Positions 61,201-64,000 of a DNA stretch of 64,000 nt are shown here, one piece after another (position 1 is the stretch's first letter; every line of letters begins with the position of its first letter). The DNA comes from Caryophanales bacterium UBA4682 (GTDB lineage Bacteria > Bacillota_I > Bacilli_A > RFN20 > CAG-288), in assembly GCA_002404995.1 (NCBI GenBank), contig DHKY01000002.1:1-64000 (forward strand), given 5' to 3'. The position numbers were made by a program, and so were the translations under genes. A model generated the notes under the pieces. It was not told where the DNA came from and did no database searches. It saw only the letters and a program-made list of their open reading frames with translations.

Positions 61201-63762
61201 TCATATCTCCAACGAATAGCTTCCAGGACCTACTTCTTCCTTTCTGCCATCGATGAGAATATCCGCTTTGGTATTGCTCGGAATCTCAAACGTATAGATG
61301 ATTTTGTTTCCTTCTTTCTTCCAGGAAGAGGAGACCTTTCCATAGATGCTGTCATAGCTAGCAGATGCAAAGTCAATTCCAGGTCCGACAATCGGATGAA
61401 TCAAGAAACGATTTTCACCATCGATTTGGATTCCGCACCTTCCCTTAAACAACCATTCCACCCTAGCACCCTTGGAATAATGGTTCAAAGAAGCAATGCC
61501 TTTATCAGATTGTGTTCCTTCCCATCCTTCCCAAATGGTCGTGGTATCATTCTTGGCCCTGAACAGCCATCCCGGCCTTTCTTCATTGAGAAGGAGCTTA
61601 TAGCAGGCAGGGACATCATACTTTGAAAGAACATCGAGGATAAACGGAGTCGAAAGGAAGCCAGTTCCAAGCCGGAAGCGATAGTTTTCAAGCGCTTTGA
61701 TCAGACGTTCTTTCGCGAACGCAGTATCCTGTTCATTCAGAAGATGGAAATAAAGAGGACGGACTAGATTAGCCTGTCGATCCGTATCCAGCGGATAGGC
61801 CTTCGTGTGACGCAAGGCCTGATAGGAAAGCTTGACCTTTTCGGAGATATCCTTGTATCTCTTAGCTAAGTCATCCTCTTTGAAAAGAGCCGCAATCTCG
61901 CTCCTGATGGAAAGCCTTGCGGAAGTATACGCCGTCGAGACTTCCGGATGCGGAGAAGCAAAGTCCGTCCATTTGAAACTGCAGACATCCTTCGGCTCGG
62001 CCCATTCACCATACGACTGTCCACGGCCGACTGCCCATCTTCTCCTCTTAGGAGAGAGATGAAGCGGCTTCTGGTAAATACCACCCCACTTGCCGATTCT
62101 CTTAATCCTGAACTTAGCATACTTTTTCCTCTGTGGATAGAATTCTTTCAGGATACGTTCATCTCCATACCTTTTGTAGAACCGATAAGGGATCAGGATT
62201 CCGGCATCTGCCCATCCTACCGATCCATTCATCGGGAACATGAACCAATCTTCATTTGAGAAAGGAACAATCTGACCGAGTTTTCCGCTCTTTCTTTGCT
62301 CATCAAAAAGGTCATGCAGATGCTTTCTTGCAAAAGGAGCATAATCGGTAAGATAACAGGCTGTATTGAAGAAAACCTGGCTATCGCCAGTCCATCCCCT
62401 GCGTTCACGGGTCGGGCAGTCTGTTGGTACATCAATCGTATTTCCTCTCCTTGAACGGATGGTGTTATGGAAGAAAGTATTGACAAGTTCATTCGAGCAA
62501 TGGAACTCTCCAACCTTGGGACAGGCAGAATAGAGGGCAATTGCTTGAATGTTTTCTGCTTCTGGAAGCACGTCCCCCGAAATAGAGGCATAACGGAATC
62601 CACCAAAGAAATAAGCAGAATGATAGTGATTCATACCATCTTTCAAAACCAGATGGATTTCATGTAAAGGTGTCGGCTTTCCTTTGTAACTGCACTGGAT
62701 ATTCTTAAGAGTAAGTTCTCCGTCTTCTCCTACATACTCTCCAAGGACAATATCAACCTTCTGTCCTTTTTTTCCAACGATAGTCAAATCAAGATAGCCG
62801 GCAATGTTCTGGTGGAACATGCAGAGCCTTTTTCCTTTGGGAGTTGTTGTTACCTTCCTAGGGGAGAAGTACTCCCTCTCCTTTACCGGATAATTATTGC
62901 TGAAAGCAAAGGGTGCATCCTTGCACTTGGCGATCTTGGCCTTTCCTTTTAAGCTCGGCTGTTTATTGAAATCATAGACTTCTCCATTCCGGAGATCCGC
63001 AAAGGAAAGAGGTCCGTCATTCGACCACTTTTCCGTTCCATCGCTTTTCACCCTTGTCTTGGTGCCATCGGCGAACTCGACCTCGAGCTGATAATAAAGC
63101 TTGGTCTCTTTTCCGTAAGTGTTCCTTCTTCCTTTCGCACCATTATGGCCTCGATACCAGCCAGAGGCTAACTCTGCCGAAAGGATATTCTTTCCTTGCT
63201 TAAGCAAAGAAGTCACATCCATAGCCTGAACCTGAAGGCGGTGATGATAATCGGTCGATCCTGGTGCCAAGACAAAGTCTCCGGCTTTCTTCCCATTGAG
63301 GAAAATACGATAGAGTCCGTAACTTGTCGCATAAAGCCGGGCACTCTTTACTACCTTCAGTTCGAATTCCTTCTGGAAATAATCAACAGGGTAATCGACT
63401 CCTTTCTTCGGATGGTAATCCCCTGTAATAAAGGAAGCCGAATAATCTTCTTTCTTTAACAATCCCCTCTCAAAGAAATGTTCTTCTCCATACCCTTCTG
63501 TTTCACCTTTCTCATCATAGATAGCAATACGGAACATAATTCTTTCCCGGCTATGAAGCCGGAAGGGAAAATCATAATGCATGGAAGAAGAAAGAATCTT
63601 CCCAGAGTCATAAGTCCCGGACTGAGAGGAAACAGCCTGAATGCAAAATCCGGTCTGTTTTTCTCCTCCCAAGTCTTTCCACCTGATCCGCGGATGAGAG
63701 ATTGATAACCCTATTGGATTCTCTAGATATTCGGTTTTGATTTCAATAGCTTTCATTTTCAC
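61201..63762 (-). CDS. Alpha-L-rhamnosidase, GH78
   Basis: Releases terminal rhamnose from glycans or glycosides. 853 residues, no signal peptide, so probably cytoplasmic after uptake of small rhamnosides. N-terminal beta domains (ENPIGLSISHPRIRW; SAELASGWYRGHNG), catalytic (alpha/alpha)6 region with DVPTDCPTRERxGWTGDSQVFF, VGWADAGILIPYRFYKRYGD and WEGWEGTQSDKG. AGG in RERxGWTGD matches Met/Leu of homologues. Follows the truncated gene at the window end within three bases of its stop, site GGAGTG; heads toward rhaBAD. Confidence 0.95.
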   Translation of the reverse strand: MKMKAIEIKTEYLENPIGLSISHPRIRWKDLGGEKQTGFCIQAVSSQSGTYDSGKILSSSMHYDFPFRLHSRERIMFRIAIYDEKGETEGYGEEHFFERGLLKKEDYSASFITGDYHPKKGVDYPVDYFQKEFELKVVKSARLYATSYGLYRIFLNGKKAGDFVLAPGSTDYHHRLQVQAMDVTSLLKQGKNILSAELASGWYRGHNGAKGRRNTYGKETKLYYQLEVEFADGTKTRVKSDGTEKWSNDGPLSFADLRNGEVYDFNKQPSLKGKAKIAKCKDAPFAFSNNYPVKEREYFSPRKVTTTPKGKRLCMFHQNIAGYLDLTIVGKKGQKVDIVLGEYVGEDGELTLKNIQCSYKGKPTPLHEIHLVLKDGMNHYHSAYFFGGFRYASISGDVLPEAENIQAIALYSACPKVGEFHCSNELVNTFFHNTIRSRRGNTIDVPTDCPTRERRGWTGDSQVFFNTACYLTDYAPFARKHLHDLFDEQRKSGKLGQIVPFSNEDWFMFPMNGSVGWADAGILIPYRFYKRYGDERILKEFYPQRKKYAKFRIKRIGKWGGIYQKPLHLSPKRRRWAVGRGQSYGEWAEPKDVCSFKWTDFASPHPEVSTAYTSARLSIRSEIAALFKEDDLAKRYKDISEKVKLSYQALRHTKAYPLDTDRQANLVRPLYFHLLNEQDTAFAKERLIKALENYRFRLGTGFLSTPFILDVLSKYDVPACYKLLLNEERPGWLFRAKNDTTTIWEGWEGTQSDKGIASLNHYSKGARVEWLFKGRCGIQIDGENRFLIHPIVGPGIDFASASYDSIYGKVSSSWKKEGNKIIYTFEIPSNTKADILIDGRKEEVGPGSYSLEI

Positions 63763-63764
63763 TC

Positions 63765-64000
63765 CTAGTCTGCAAGATGGAAGGCTGCCTTCCTCTTTTC
63801 ACGATGGATTCTTGCTTTTTCCTGTTCTTCCTTCCAGGAAGCCTCTTCTTTCTCAGCCTTTTCTTTCTGTTTCTGAAGATAGGCCTGTTTCTCTTCCTCG
63901 CCCATCTTATTGAGTCTAGCTTCTTTCTTCCTCTTCGCTTTCGCTTCTTTATCTGCAAGTTTCTTATCCGAAGCTTCTTTCTTCAGTCTTGCTTTTTCCT
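63765..64000 (-). CDS. Partial protein, charged coiled-coil C-terminus (5' end outside window)
   Basis: The last 78 codons on the minus strand read KKEASDKKLADKEAKAK ... EEEKQAYLQKQKEKAEKEEA ... KAAFHLAD and stop at 63765. A long Lys/Glu/Ala helix like the N-terminal extension of MglC. Given its place directly before the rhamnosidase, it may be the cytoplasmic tail of a rhamnoside transporter permease; the body lies outside the window. Arg codons are AGA and CGT; AGG (KAKxKKEAxLNK) would be Met. Confidence 0.5.
   Translation of the reverse strand, partial: EKARLKKEASDKKLADKEAKAKRKKEARLNKMGEEEKQAYLQKQKEKAEKEEASWKEEQEKARIHREKRKAAFHLAD

Overview
The window comes from a low-GC, gut-type uncultivated member of the Bacilli (the Mollicutes/Erysipelotrichia side of the Firmicutes). 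It has Gram-positive style single-membrane genes (lipoproteins, Lgt, EcfAAT, YesM/YesN signalling, RqcH, RNase J, YlbF, Spx), a lipoprotein-type ATP synthase b subunit as in Mollicutes, and Shine-Dalgarno AAGGAGG sites. TGA is an ordinary stop here (for example nadK ends in TGA and overlaps the next ATG), so this is not genetic code 4.

The most important observation is that AGG does not read as arginine. At invariant positions of ATP synthase, EcfAAT, RNase J, RsmD, GalT, MglA, RhaD, RhaB, glutamine synthetase and many others, AGG sits where the family has methionine, while the essential arginines are CGN or AGA. AGG is therefore a methionine codon, and in the core genes the commonest one. 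This matches the AGG-to-Met reassignment reported for a clade of uncultivated Bacilli in the computational codon screen of Shulgina and Eddy (2021). Products below are described with AGG read as Met; conventional translation gives R at those sites.

Layout. 1-3.4 kb: accessory end with a partial winged-helix gene, a possible three-way-junction DNA/RNA element, a secreted PPC-like protein, and tRNA-Ser(UGA) plus tRNA-Val(GAC). 3.5-10.6 kb: complete F1Fo ATP synthase operon (small membrane protein, then a, c, b, delta, alpha, gamma, beta, epsilon). 10.6-17.9 kb: housekeeping run with dCMP deaminase, EcfA1-EcfA2-EcfT, TruA, PgsA, Spx, a CYTH phosphatase, NAD kinase and an EIIB-like membrane protein. 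17.9-21.4 kb: three lipoproteins including an HEYGHH metalloprotease. 22-27 kb: Maf, RNase J, peptide deformylase divergent from YlbF-RsmD-CoaD-HypB. 27-36.5 kb: thioredoxin-fold membrane protein, tRNA-Thr(GGU), RqcH, a 33-residue peptide gene with its own promoter and terminator, type III glutamine synthetase, phosphoesterase, CPBP protease, Lgt. 36.5-39.7 kb: Rhs/YD-repeat protein with AHH nuclease tip and candidate immunity gene. 40-42.3 kb: HAD phosphatase, lipoprotein, PlsX-like enzyme.

42.4-54.3 kb is a galactose island: MglC and MglA transporter subunits, a galactose-binding lipoprotein whose two halves are in circularly permuted order, a second normally ordered binding lipoprotein co-transcribed with a YesM-type kinase and YesN-type regulator, and divergent galK-galT. 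A shared AAAAATACAC motif links the two promoters. 54.3-57.5 kb is gene-poor, with degenerate sequence, an interrupted secreted-protein gene and a MacB/FtsX-like membrane protein. 57.5-64 kb is a rhamnose catabolic operon on the minus strand (GH78 rhamnosidase, RhaB, RhaA, RhaD), preceded by the tail of a lysine/glutamate-rich protein cut by the window edge. Galactose and rhamnose use together fit growth on plant cell-wall or mucin-type glycans in the gut.
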